DNA of 33,505 bases, from the NCBI GenBank assembly GCA_023458535.1, contig JAEWYW010000066.1:1-33505 (forward strand), in the 5' to 3' direction. Positions 25,154 to 33,505 of this stretch are shown here, one piece after another. Numbering within the stretch: position 1 is the first letter of the stretch; each line of letters starts with the position of its first letter. The DNA comes from Bacteroidota bacterium (lineage in GTDB: Bacteria; Bacteroidota; Bacteroidia; Flavobacteriales; Weeksellaceae). Both the position numbers and the translations under genes were made by a program. The notes beneath the pieces were generated by a model. That model had not been told where the DNA came from. It worked only from the letters and a program-made list of their open reading frames with translations, and ran no database searches.

Positions 25154-26248
25154 ATGTCAGGAAAACCGATTTATTTTAAAAATAGTACAGAAACTAAGCT
25201 TTTCAACGAGTTGAGAAAGAAAGTAAACGCCAGAGTAGAGAGCATTCCAGAGAATAGAGATGTTTACATTCAGATAAAAGCATTTTTACTCCCTGTTATG
25301 TACTTTGGTTTATATGCTTTAGCGCTCATCAATGCAGAAAATCCTTGGATATATGTGGGCTGCTACGTAGGAATGGGAATTTTACTGGTTCTCATTTATT
25401 TAAACCTCATCCACGAAGCTGCTCATAACAATATTTTTAAAAGCAAAAGGCTTAATTGGTTGATCTTGCATATCTTCGATTTTATAGGGGCTAATTCATA
25501 TATCTGGAAAAAAAGACATATCGTTAGTCACCATGCATACCCCAACGTAGACGGTTGGGATACAGACATTGAACAAAGTGGAGTTTTAGCCATTGTTCCT
25601 GGAGTAGAAGCCAAAGGAATACAGAAAATACAACATAAAATATTCTATTTCGTTTATCCTCTTTATCTGTTTAACTGGATGTTTATAAGAGATTTTAGAG
25701 ATTTTTTCGATAAGAATAGAGCGATACATAGGACGGCAGGAAAAATTCCTACTATTGAAAAGGTAAAAATGATTGCTTATAAACTTTTTTACTTCTTTTA
25801 TCAGATTATCGTTCCCATTGCATTTTTTAAGGTTTCTATAGGTTTAGCTTTAGGCGCTTGGTTTCTTGAGATTATCGTTGCGAGTATTTTCGCCCTTTTT
25901 GTATTGCTTCCGCTTCACCCTCTTCCGGATAATATGTTTCCGAAGTTAGATGAAGAAGATCATTTACCATTCAGTTGGTTGAGACATCAGTTTGAGGTAA
26001 CGAATGATTTATCTAATAACAATTGGTTTATTAGAAATGTCTTGGGAAATTTCAATTTCCATGTGGCACATCATTTATTCCCAAATTACAGTTATGTTTA
26101 CTACAATGAAATTACGGAAGAGATAGAAAAATTTGCTGAAGAACAACAGCTTAATTATAAGAAATTCCCTCTGCTCACTGCTCTTGGAAAACACAGAGAG
26201 TTGCTCAAAACAAATGCAACCAATGCTTATTATATTTTAGAAGAGTAA
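25154..26248 (+). CDS. Membrane fatty acid desaturase
   Basis: A 364-residue diiron integral-membrane desaturase (from the ATG at 25154). The frame extends to TTG at 25100, but the extra 18 residues are a Lys-rich low-complexity stretch, and AGAGGAAG directly before the ATG suits initiation there. Three histidine clusters are present: HEAAH (H87, H91), HIVSHH (H122, H126, H127) and HVAHH (H303, H306, H307), with hydrophobic spans between them (about 33-80 and 200-260). It should introduce a double bond into a lipid-bound acyl chain using O2 and a reduced electron carrier. It sits between the two MetH halves, on the same strand, 71 and 16 bases from them. Confidence 0.9.
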   Translation: MSGKPIYFKNSTETKLFNELRKKVNARVESIPENRDVYIQIKAFLLPVMYFGLYALALINAENPWIYVGCYVGMGILLVLIYLNLIHEAAHNNIFKSKRLNWLILHIFDFIGANSYIWKKRHIVSHHAYPNVDGWDTDIEQSGVLAIVPGVEAKGIQKIQHKIFYFVYPLYLFNWMFIRDFRDFFDKNRAIHRTAGKIPTIEKVKMIAYKLFYFFYQIIVPIAFFKVSIGLALGAWFLEIIVASIFALFVLLPLHPLPDNMFPKLDEEDHLPFSWLRHQFEVTNDLSNNNWFIRNVLGNFNFHVAHHLFPNYSYVYYNEITEEIEKFAEEQQLNYKKFPLLTALGKHRELLKTNATNAYYILEE

Positions 26249-26264
26249 GAGTTTATTAAATTTC

Positions 26265-28922
26265 ATGAAATACCTTAAATTATCGGGATTAGAACCATTA
26301 ATCATTACTCCCGAAAGTAATTTTATTAACGTCGGTGAACGTACCAATGTTGCGGGATCCAAAAAATTTCTTCGTTTAATTAAAGAAGAAAAATACAGCG
26401 AAGCCCTAGAAATTGCCAGACATCAGGTGGAGGGTGGTGCGCAGATTTTGGATGTGAATATGGATGACGGATTGTTGGATGGTGTTCATGCCATGACTAA
26501 ATTCTTGAATCTTATAGCCTCCGAGCCAGATATTTCCCGAATTCCTATCATGATAGATTCCTCAAAATGGGAAATTTTAGAAGCTGGTTTACAAGTTGTT
26601 CAGGGGAAATGTGTAGTGAATTCCATCAGTTTAAAAGAAGGCGAAGAACTATTTATAGAACACGCCAAAAAAGTAAAAAGGTATGGCGCAGCAGTCATTG
26701 TGATGGCTTTTGATGAAGTTGGGCAGGCGGATAACTACGAAAGAAGAATAGATATTGCTAAAAGGTCCTATGATATTCTTGTGAACAAGGTTGGTTTCCC
26801 GTCTGAAGATATTATTTTCGACTTGAATATTTTTCCTGTGGCAACAGGAATGGATGAGCATAGAAAAAATGCCTTAGATTTTATACAGGCTACAAAATGG
26901 GTTCGTGAAAACCTTCCTAATGTGTCAGTAAGCGGTGGAGTTTCTAACGTATCTTTCTCCTTTAGAGGAAATGACACTGTACGTGAGGCAATGCATTCCG
27001 TATTCTTATACCACGCCATAAAAGCAGGAATGAATATAGGGATTGTAAATCCGGCGATGCTTGAAGTTTATGATGAAATCCCAAAAGAACTCTTAGAACT
27101 GGTAGAAGATGTTATTTTAGACAGAAAAGATGACGCCACTGAAAGACTACTGGATTATTCCGAGAAACACAAATCGGTTAAAAAGGAAAAAACCGAGGAT
27201 TTAGAATGGCGAAAACAGCCACTACAGGACAGAATTACTCATTCCCTGGTGAAAGGTATCGATCGTTTTATTGAAGAAGATGTTGAAGAAGCACGCCAGC
27301 AAGCAGAAAAACCATTGCATGTAATTGAAATTAATCTCATGACAGGAATGGGAGTTGTAGGAGATTTATTCGGAAGCGGGAAAATGTTTCTACCCCAAGT
27401 AGTAAAATCTGCTCGTGTAATGAAAAGAGCAGTCGCTTACCTTCAGCCATATATAGAAGCCGAAAAAGATTCTGCAAAACCCTCCAACGGAAAAATTCTA
27501 ATGGCTACCGTTAAAGGTGACGTTCATGATATCGGAAAGAATATCGTGAGTGTGGTTTTAGGATGCAACAACTACGAAATTGTTGATTTGGGAGTTATGG
27601 TTCCTGCTGAAAAAATTATTCAGACCGCGATTGATGAAAAGGTGGATGTGATTGGTCTCAGCGGATTAATTACGCCGAGTTTAGATGAAATGGTCCATAT
27701 CGCAGCAGAATTAGACCGTCAAAACCTTGATTTTCCATTGATGATTGGTGGTGCTACTACTTCAAAAGCGCATACTGCCGTAAAGATTGATCCAAAATAT
27801 AAAAATACTGTGATTCATGTTAATGATGCGTCACGAGCTGTAAACGTGGTGAGTTCTTTATTAAATCGTGAAAAATCCAATGTGTACAGTTTAGATTTGA
27901 AACAGGAATATGAAGATTTCCGGGAGAAATTTTTAAACAGACAAATTGATAAAGAATATATTTCAATAGAAGAAGCGCGCGCAAAGAAATTCAAAATCGA
28001 CTGGCAAAACGAAAATATTTTTAAACCTAAAAATATAGGAATACAGATTATTGAACAGCAAAATTTAGAAGATTTAGTAGACTTTATCGATTGGTCACCT
28101 TTCTTCAGAAGTTGGGATCTTCACGGTAAATATCCGCAAATTTTAAAAGATGATGTGGTGGGTGAACAGGCAACGGAACTTTTCTCTGATGCTCAAAAAA
28201 TGCTCAAAAAAATCATTGACGAAAAATTGTTAACTGCAAAAGCTGTATTTGGAATTTTTCCTGCTAATGCAACTGAAAATGATGATATTGAGTTAGAAAA
28301 TAACTCAGAAAAATTCATCTTCAGAACACTTCGCCAACAGCTAAAAAAATCGGAAGGAAAGGATTATCTGGCTTTATCAGACTTTATCGCTCCAAAATCC
28401 ACTGGAAAAACAGATTACATAGGTGCATTTTGTGTCACTACAGGTTTTGGAACAGACGAACTTGCCAAAAAATACGAAGAAGAAAATGACGATTATAACG
28501 CGATAATGGTAAAAGCTTTAGCGGATCGTTTAGCAGAAGCCTTTGCTGAGTATCTGCATAAGAAAGTCCGTACTGAATATTGGGGTTATGCTGCAGATGA
28601 AAACCTAGATAATGAAGAATTGATTTCTGAGAAATATAAGGGCATACGTCCAGCACCAGGTTATCCAGCTTGTCCGGATCACACAGAGAAATTAACCATT
28701 TGGAATCTTTTACAAGTGAAGGAAAATATTGGTGTAGAACTTACGTCAAGCTTGGCCATGTGGCCTACAGCTTCGGTTTCTGGATACTATTTCGGCAGTC
28801 CATATTCGAAATATTTTGGTCTGGGAAAAATAACCGAAGACCAACTTAAAGATTATGCAGAACGTAAAAACGAAGACATCAACACCGCCAAAAAATGGTT
28901 AAGTCCAAATTTAGCTGATTAA
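26265..28922 (+). CDS. metH: Methionine synthase C-terminal modules (B12-dependent)
   Basis: An 885-residue protein carrying the rest of MetH. In order it has the pterin-binding barrel (about 1-320, with NVGERTNVAGS and ILDVNMDDGLLDG), the cobalamin cap and B12-binding domain (about 330-570, with GDVHDIGKNIV and its axial H421, IGLSGLITPSL and MIGGATTSKAHTAVKI), and the SAM-binding reactivation domain (about 590-885, with RPAPGYPACPDHTEK). H421 plus the 338 residues of the N-terminal protein equals 759, the E. coli position, so the split is clean with no lost sequence. It transfers methyl from 5-methyl-THF to cobalamin and then, with its partner, to homocysteine. Confidence 0.96.
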   Translation: MKYLKLSGLEPLIITPESNFINVGERTNVAGSKKFLRLIKEEKYSEALEIARHQVEGGAQILDVNMDDGLLDGVHAMTKFLNLIASEPDISRIPIMIDSSKWEILEAGLQVVQGKCVVNSISLKEGEELFIEHAKKVKRYGAAVIVMAFDEVGQADNYERRIDIAKRSYDILVNKVGFPSEDIIFDLNIFPVATGMDEHRKNALDFIQATKWVRENLPNVSVSGGVSNVSFSFRGNDTVREAMHSVFLYHAIKAGMNIGIVNPAMLEVYDEIPKELLELVEDVILDRKDDATERLLDYSEKHKSVKKEKTEDLEWRKQPLQDRITHSLVKGIDRFIEEDVEEARQQAEKPLHVIEINLMTGMGVVGDLFGSGKMFLPQVVKSARVMKRAVAYLQPYIEAEKDSAKPSNGKILMATVKGDVHDIGKNIVSVVLGCNNYEIVDLGVMVPAEKIIQTAIDEKVDVIGLSGLITPSLDEMVHIAAELDRQNLDFPLMIGGATTSKAHTAVKIDPKYKNTVIHVNDASRAVNVVSSLLNREKSNVYSLDLKQEYEDFREKFLNRQIDKEYISIEEARAKKFKIDWQNENIFKPKNIGIQIIEQQNLEDLVDFIDWSPFFRSWDLHGKYPQILKDDVVGEQATELFSDAQKMLKKIIDEKLLTAKAVFGIFPANATENDDIELENNSEKFIFRTLRQQLKKSEGKDYLALSDFIAPKSTGKTDYIGAFCVTTGFGTDELAKKYEEENDDYNAIMVKALADRLAEAFAEYLHKKVRTEYWGYAADENLDNEELISEKYKGIRPAPGYPACPDHTEKLTIWNLLQVKENIGVELTSSLAMWPTASVSGYYFGSPYSKYFGLGKITEDQLKDYAERKNEDINTAKKWLSPNLAD

Positions 28923-28931
28923 AAATTGGTT

Positions 28932-28973
28932 TTTATTTAGTTTCGGCGGCTTCGCCGTCGAAATCTAAATAAA
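28932..28973 (+). other. Intercistronic hairpin between metH and metF
   Basis: A long stem, 28932-28950 with 28954-28973, closed by a TTC loop, with one G-U pair and one bulged T at 28964. The core (TTTCGGCGGC) is the same as in the ferritin terminator at 7385-7427. No U-run follows on the plus strand, so it is not a standard terminator. It may set relative mRNA stability or give partial termination between metH and metF, which are 75 bases apart. Confidence 0.6.
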
Positions 28974-28997
28974 CATCCACAAAACACATTTAAAAAA

Positions 28998-29951
28998 ATG
29001 AAGATCACAGATCATATCAAAAACGCAAATAAAACCTTATTTTCATTAGAAATTGTTCCACCACAAAAAGGAAGTGGCATCGCTGATTTATACAAAAATA
29101 TCGATCCACTAATGGAATTTAATCCACCTTTTATTGACGTAACCACCTCACGTGAGGAATATATTTATCTCGATAAAGGGAACGGACTGATGGAAAGAAA
29201 AATCACCAGAATGCGGCCAGGCACCTTAGGAATTTGTGCAGCTATACAACATAAATACAATGTGGATACAGTTCCGCACGTGCTTTGTGGAGGTTATACC
29301 AGAGAAGAAACTGAGTATTTATTGGTGGACTGTATGTATCTCGGAATCGACAATGTAATGGCATTACGTGGGGATGCCATGAAGGGTCAACAGCATTTTC
29401 AGCCGACTATTGGGGGAAATCCTAATGCTACCGATCTTGTTCATCAAATTAATGATTTGGGAAGAGGAAAATATTTGCACAATGAAGAAATTTCGGATGA
29501 CCAAAATAAATTCTGCATTGGAGTTGCGGGTTACCCTGAAAAACATATTGAAGCCCCATCTTTAACCTATGATTTAAAATGGCTAAAAGCTAAAGTGGAT
29601 GCTGGTGCAGATTATGTAGTGACCCAAATGTTCTTCGATAATGAAAAATTTAAAACATTTGTGCAGGAAGCGAGGAATATTGGCATAAATGTTCCTATTA
29701 TACCTGGGATAAAACCTATTGCTACCAAAGGACATTTACAGATGCTTCCAAAAGTTTTCAAGATAGATTTACCAGAGGATTTGATAGCTGCCGTGGAGAA
29801 GGCGCCAAGCAATGAAGCTGTTAAGCAAATAGGTATTGAATGGGCCATTCAGCAATGTAAAGATTTAATGGATTTTGGGGTTCCTGTCTTGCATTTTTAT
29901 TCCATGGGTAAAAGCGATAATATTAAAAAAATCGCGAAAGAACTTTTTTAG
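28998..29951 (+). CDS. metF: Methylenetetrahydrofolate reductase
   Basis: A 317-residue FAD-containing TIM-barrel enzyme that reduces 5,10-methylene-THF to 5-methyl-THF, the methyl donor for the MetH pair. Family features include FSLEIVPPQKGSG with the catalytic Glu near residue 18, DVTTSRE, PHVLCGGYTREE, the RGD in MALRGDAM (FAD contact), and QMFFDNEKF near residue 210, IPGIKPI and the C-terminal VPVLHFYSMGKS. Length is normal for bacterial MetF. It closes the operon and is followed by a strong terminator. Confidence 0.96.
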   Translation: MKITDHIKNANKTLFSLEIVPPQKGSGIADLYKNIDPLMEFNPPFIDVTTSREEYIYLDKGNGLMERKITRMRPGTLGICAAIQHKYNVDTVPHVLCGGYTREETEYLLVDCMYLGIDNVMALRGDAMKGQQHFQPTIGGNPNATDLVHQINDLGRGKYLHNEEISDDQNKFCIGVAGYPEKHIEAPSLTYDLKWLKAKVDAGADYVVTQMFFDNEKFKTFVQEARNIGINVPIIPGIKPIATKGHLQMLPKVFKIDLPEDLIAAVEKAPSNEAVKQIGIEWAIQQCKDLMDFGVPVLHFYSMGKSDNIKKIAKELF

Positions 29952-29973
29952 ACACACAATCACTTTTTATAGC

Positions 29974-30004
29974 AAGCGGCGATTTTCTTCGAAAATCGCC
30001 GCTT
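29974..30004 (+). terminator. Terminator of the methionine operon
   Basis: A perfect 14-bp stem (29974-29987 with 29991-30004) and a TTC loop, followed by CAATTTTT. The core is AAGCGGCGATTTT. It lies 22 bases beyond the metF stop. Confidence 0.88.
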
Positions 30005-30057
30005 CAATTTTTACATTTATAAAGCAGTGGAGCATTATTAAGAAGTTGGATTGAAAA

Positions 30058-30086
30058 AAAGCTACCTCACAATGTGAGATAGCTTT
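30058..30086 (-). terminator. Terminator of the large T9SS adhesin gene
   Basis: A 13-bp stem with one mismatch (30058-30070 with 30074-30086) and an AAT loop. On the minus strand it ends in a T-run (30053-30060 complement). It lies 20 bases past the adhesin stop. With the metF terminator it isolates the two convergent units. Confidence 0.85.
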
Positions 30087-30106
30087 AGTATTAAAGCATT
30101 AAGTAT

Positions 30107-33100
30107 TTATTTTTTAATAGCTTTTATGGTTTGTCTGGAACCATCTTTCATGTTCAGAATTACCATATACATTCCAGAATTTAAATCTGAAAGCCTTAAT
30201 TGAGCATCTGGCTTATCAAAACTTCTAACCATTTTACCTGAAGCATCCATAATTGAAATAGATTTCACTTTTTCAATATCAGAAATGTTTAATACATCAG
30301 AGAATGGATTAGGATAGATTTTGATTTCTGATTTAACTGGTTTTATTTCAGTGGTTGCAAGGTTTGTAAAATTAGTTACACTAAAATCATCAAGTAGCAA
30401 ATTGTCATAAAAGTAACCATTACCAGCCACGTCTTTATCAACAACAAATCTTACTTGAACTGTTTTACCTAAGTAATTTGCTGGCAGTAAAATGGATTCT
30501 GTTCGCCATGTTGCTGCATTGGTTGAACTGGTAAAAATAGTTTCCCAAGTTGAAGTAGTTATGTCCTTAACCTGAACTGTTAGTTTATTATTGTCATAAT
30601 TTGGTTGAGAAGTAGGGTTAACAACGCTACCGTGATTTTTAAACCATCGGAAACCTACAGTTGGTGAAGATAGACCAGTCAAATTAATTTGTGGCGAAAG
30701 TAATGTTACATCATGAACTCCACTATAAGGATCTGATGCATCTACGTATGCAAATTGTCCAGCTGTATTATTTTGACCAGAGGCACTGTAAGTTGTCCCA
30801 TAATCTTGAGGAGAATTTCCAAATAACCAAAGTGCATATGACGTATTGTTAGTGCTAGATGTAGACCAGCATGTTGGCAGAGAACCTGAATTGAAGTTTT
30901 CTGTTAAAGGTGCAGATAATATTCCGCAAACTGTAGTAAAACTTCTAACGGTACATGATTGGGAAGTAACATCTGCATCGTATGCATTTATCGTATAATA
31001 ATACCTTGTCGACTCGTTTAGTGCAGTAGGATGTGTATAAGTTAGAACATTCCCAACATCATAGTTATTTAAAATATCTGTTCCACCAGAAGTGGTACCA
31101 ATAGAAATTTTATAACCTGTTGCTGCAGTAAGTGCTGACCAAGTAAATGTTGGTGTTAGTGAAACTCCAGTAGCATTCGCAGCAGGAGCAGTAACAGTAG
31201 GACAGAAACTACTTGTTGTGAATGATGGAAGCGGAGCCCAAGGACTTGTAGAATTTCCACAGTTTGATCTCACCCAAACATAATATATAGTGGAAGGATT
31301 TAATGTACTTAAAGTATACGGACTTGTAACATTCGTATAAGTAGGTATTGCAGTGCTTGCCGGTGTAGAACTTGATGTGCTTAAATAAATATCATAATTA
31401 TTAGTTGGTGCTGAAGCTGAAGCGTTCCACGATACAATGCCTGATTTGTATGTTATTGTACCAGCTGATAAGTTCGTTGGCTCAGCACATGCAGGAATAG
31501 CTTCAATACTAATATCGTCTATATAAACACTATAATAAAGTGATGTGCTTCCTTGTTTAATAGCTAAATTCTGATTGGTCCCTGCGGGAATATTAACAAA
31601 ATACTGTTTCCAAGCGGACGTTAATGTAATAGTAGATCCAATTGCTGTAAATGTTGACGGATTTGTAGGGTCAGACATTGTACCTACAACCAATTTATCA
31701 CCTTTAGCCATGAATCGGACTCTAAATGTTCCATCCATGAGATTGGTAGTCGTAGGAGAAACAAGTAGCATATTCCCACTAGTTTGACCACTGTTATACA
31801 TATAATACGAGTTAGGACTAGATGTGAAATTACCCGAACTACTTACTACATAACCGTAACCAGAATGCCCAGATGTTTCTACATATGCCCAGCAAGATGG
31901 AGCATTTGTATTAGAAGTTGATCCTACGGCAGTTGTATCAAAATTTTCAGAATATGGCGCTGTAGTGGCCTGGCAAATTGTTGTAAAGTTTCTTTCGCTG
32001 CAACTGATTGATGATGTATTATACGAGGTATAGGCATTGATAGTGTAATAATATTTTGTCGCGTTAATCAAACCAGATAATTGATACATTAACACATTTC
32101 CAACGTCGAAATTATTTAAAACATCTGTACCTCCAGGTGTTGTGCCAACGCTTATTCTGTAGCTTGAAGCATCTGCACTAGCAGCCCATGTTATGGTAGG
32201 ATTGGTAGGCTGATTAATTGCATTATTGGCAGGTAAACTTACTGTTGGGCAAGATATGTTTACCGTTTTAAAAGCAGTTTGTGTACAACCAGTCGCGTTG
32301 CCATAACTATTTTTTGGGAGTACAGTAAGGTAGTATTGTGTGCCATACAGTAACGTAGAAGCAGCAGGAACGGTGTATGATGTTGTATTTCCTACGTCTA
32401 CATTATTCATTATATCTGTTCCACCTGGAGTGGTGCCGAGGTTAATTATATAAGATGTCGCAGTTTGTGATCCCGTCCATGTAAAGGTAGGAGTCCTAGA
32501 TACGTTTGTGGCATTATCAGCGGGCGAATTTATTACAGAGCAGCTAGGAACAGTAGAATTCGTATTTATCGAAAGATTGTCGACATATATATCTGTTGTT
32601 CCAAAATCTGAAGTCGCTAAAAATCTGACAATGGCGTTTTGTGAAGTAGAGGTGGTGAAGAATGATTTGTTAACCCAAGATCCCTCTATACCTAATGCAG
32701 TTCCTAAAGATGAAAACGTGGATCCTCCATCGGTAGATAACAACACCTCTAGTTTATCTGAGCCTGAAGTGTTGATATAATCGAATGAAATTACCCTTTC
32801 GCCGACTCCTCCAGTGGATAAATTGACATAAAGATCCATGTACCCTTGATAGAAATAGCCCGAATTGTATGTATGGAATCTTGCAGCTGGGGCTACAGCT
32901 GGAGAAGATATGGTTGCAGATCCCGAAGTTCCCTCCCATCCACTAGCGGAAGTAAAACCACTGGAAATGTCGCTTTGTCTCCAAGAATTATCCCCTCTAG
33001 ACGGCCAAGTTCTCCAATAGATTGCATTTGGAAGATCTGCTGTTGAATTTCCGTTTGCCCATGAAGAAAAATTCTCTGTATAGGGCAGAGTAGCAAATGA

Positions 33101-33505
33101 TGTTGGTGCAGTAAGCCAAGTGCCAGGGTTATACGTAAAAGTAAGCCCAGATGCAGGAACTGCAGTTCCCCCACCTAATCCTAAAGTCACCGTTGAAGAA
33201 TTACTGGTACCAACAGCGGTTGTCGTCCAGTTGCTTCCTGATCTATTATTGGTATCTGAATTTTCAGCACCTCTTATTCCTACCTGCCCTGTTAAGGTAG
33301 CAGAACCAGAAGCACAAGTACCGTAAACAATAGATATAGAGTTATCGGTGGAATCTAGCTGCAATTGAAAATTTAACAATTGGGCAGCAGAAGCTGCATT
33401 CCCTTGTAAATCTGTAAACTGAACGATAAATTTACTACCCACGCTTTCATACGCTATTTCTGAAGTTGTGGTATTGGCATTTCTAAGATTGGTAGAAAAA
33501 CCAGC
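30107..33505 (-). CDS. Large modular T9SS-exported adhesin-like protein, N-terminus beyond the window
   Basis: At least 1132 residues. The frame stays open through the right edge; a GTG at 33440-33442 is internal, since 21 more codons continue in frame to 33505. Modules, from the N-terminal side, are: a beta-rich region, a jelly-roll-like domain starting YTENFSSW, two adjacent fibronectin-III-like repeats (about 32546-32265 and 32262-31985), a second jelly-roll starting SENFDTT, an FN3 domain (EPTNLSAG to SFTT), a third copy of the repeat (31208-30925), a third jelly-roll starting TENFNSG, and a T9SS type A sorting domain at the end (YPNPFSDVLNI to KAIKK). It is Ser/Thr/Asn-rich with few Lys or His. 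It is probably a cell-surface or secreted adhesin; the ligand is unknown. Confidence 0.88.
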   Translation of the reverse strand, partial: AGFSTNLRNANTTTSEIAYESVGSKFIVQFTDLQGNAASAAQLLNFQLQLDSTDNSISIVYGTCASGSATLTGQVGIRGAENSDTNNRSGSNWTTTAVGTSNSSTVTLGLGGGTAVPASGLTFTYNPGTWLTAPTSFATLPYTENFSSWANGNSTADLPNAIYWRTWPSRGDNSWRQSDISSGFTSASGWEGTSGSATISSPAVAPAARFHTYNSGYFYQGYMDLYVNLSTGGVGERVISFDYINTSGSDKLEVLLSTDGGSTFSSLGTALGIEGSWVNKSFFTTSTSQNAIVRFLATSDFGTTDIYVDNLSINTNSTVPSCSVINSPADNATNVSRTPTFTWTGSQTATSYIINLGTTPGGTDIMNNVDVGNTTSYTVPAASTLLYGTQYYLTVLPKNSYGNATGCTQTAFKTVNISCPTVSLPANNAINQPTNPTITWAASADASSYRISVGTTPGGTDVLNNFDVGNVLMYQLSGLINATKYYYTINAYTSYNTSSISCSERNFTTICQATTAPYSENFDTTAVGSTSNTNAPSCWAYVETSGHSGYGYVVSSSGNFTSSPNSYYMYNSGQTSGNMLLVSPTTTNLMDGTFRVRFMAKGDKLVVGTMSDPTNPSTFTAIGSTITLTSAWKQYFVNIPAGTNQNLAIKQGSTSLYYSVYIDDISIEAIPACAEPTNLSAGTITYKSGIVSWNASASAPTNNYDIYLSTSSSTPASTAIPTYTNVTSPYTLSTLNPSTIYYVWVRSNCGNSTSPWAPLPSFTTSSFCPTVTAPAANATGVSLTPTFTWSALTAATGYKISIGTTSGGTDILNNYDVGNVLTYTHPTALNESTRYYYTINAYDADVTSQSCTVRSFTTVCGILSAPLTENFNSGSLPTCWSTSSTNNTSYALWLFGNSPQDYGTTYSASGQNNTAGQFAYVDASDPYSGVHDVTLLSPQINLTGLSSPTVGFRWFKNHGSVVNPTSQPNYDNNKLTVQVKDITTSTWETIFTSSTNAATWRTESILLPANYLGKTVQVRFVVDKDVAGNGYFYDNLLLDDFSVTNFTNLATTEIKPVKSEIKIYPNPFSDVLNISDIEKVKSISIMDASGKMVRSFDKPDAQLRLSDLNSGMYMVILNMKDGSRQTIKAIKK
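31985..32546 (-). repeat. Tandem FN3-like repeats in the adhesin gene; third copy at 30925-31208
   Basis: Two adjacent units of about 95 residues share the pattern C-P/S-V...P-x-N-x-T-x-x-T-x-T-W, S-Y-x-I-x-x-G-T-T-P-G-G-T-D, D-V-G-N, and Y-x-x-x-V/I, ending near C and F-K/T-T. The third copy, at 30925-31208, is separated from them by a jelly-roll and an FN3 domain. The DNA is also similar in the GTTPGGTD/DVGN block but not identical, so the duplications are not very recent. Confidence 0.75.

Noticed and set aside
24066..28922. Sequencing or assembly error explaining the split MetH
   Set aside because: The two halves are separated by an intact 364-residue desaturase gene and each has its own start and stop, so a simple frameshift cannot explain it.
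28932..28973. Rho-independent terminator for metH
   Set aside because: The stem is strong, but no U-run follows on the plus strand, and metF continues on the same strand. I kept it as an intercistronic hairpin only.
33440..33442. GTG as the start of the large adhesin
   Set aside because: The frame is open for 21 more codons to the window edge, with similar composition, and no signal peptide follows the GTG. The true start lies beyond 33505.

Overview
The window looks like chromosomal DNA of a flavobacterium in the Chryseobacterium/Kaistella group (Bacteroidota). Signs seen in the sequence are low GC, two proteins with type IX secretion (T9SS) C-terminal sorting domains, Bacteroidota-type promoters (TTG then TAnnTTTG) in place of E. 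coli boxes, and household genes that look most like Weeksellaceae versions. The genus is an inference. No CRISPR array, tRNA, rRNA, phage or complete transposon was seen.

Layout. 1-1113 (+): the 3' remnant of a DUF2851 gene, preceded by a branched palindromic sequence, then a PspC-domain protein and a GNAT acetyltransferase. 1124-3441 (-): two tandem paralogous exported proteins with a carboxypeptidase-regulatory-like domain, then a SIMPL protein. 3626-6763 (+): an AddA/RecB-like helicase-nuclease. 6750-9665 (-): DUF1003 membrane protein, ferritin, a Spy-like small exported protein and a Tyr/Asn-rich exported protein, several with clear terminators. 9805-16129 (-): a DPE2-like 4-alpha-glucanotransferase, a T9SS cargo protein, CysS and FolE. 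16226-17380 (+): a GNAT-like protein. 17436-20048 (-): a GH63-type glucosidase.

20092-29951 (+) is the most coherent unit: a methionine regulon behind a good promoter and a SAM-I riboswitch. Its order is metX-like acyltransferase, ACT-homoserine dehydrogenase, MetZ-like sulfhydrylase, the homocysteine-methyltransferase half of MetH, a membrane fatty acid desaturase, the B12/folate/activation half of MetH, and MetF. Together these would take aspartate semialdehyde to homoserine, acylate it, sulfhydrylate it directly to homocysteine, and methylate it with 5-methyl-THF supplied by MetF. The desaturase between the two MetH halves is the outlier.

30107-33505 (-): a large modular T9SS-exported adhesin-like protein that runs off the right edge, so its N-terminus is missing. 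Apart from positions 1-361, no stretch longer than 300 bases lacks a gene. Most genes are ordinary. The items most worth a second look are the desaturase inside the split-metH operon, the possible pseudoknot mimic downstream of the SAM riboswitch aptamer, and the branched palindrome at the truncated gene at the left edge.
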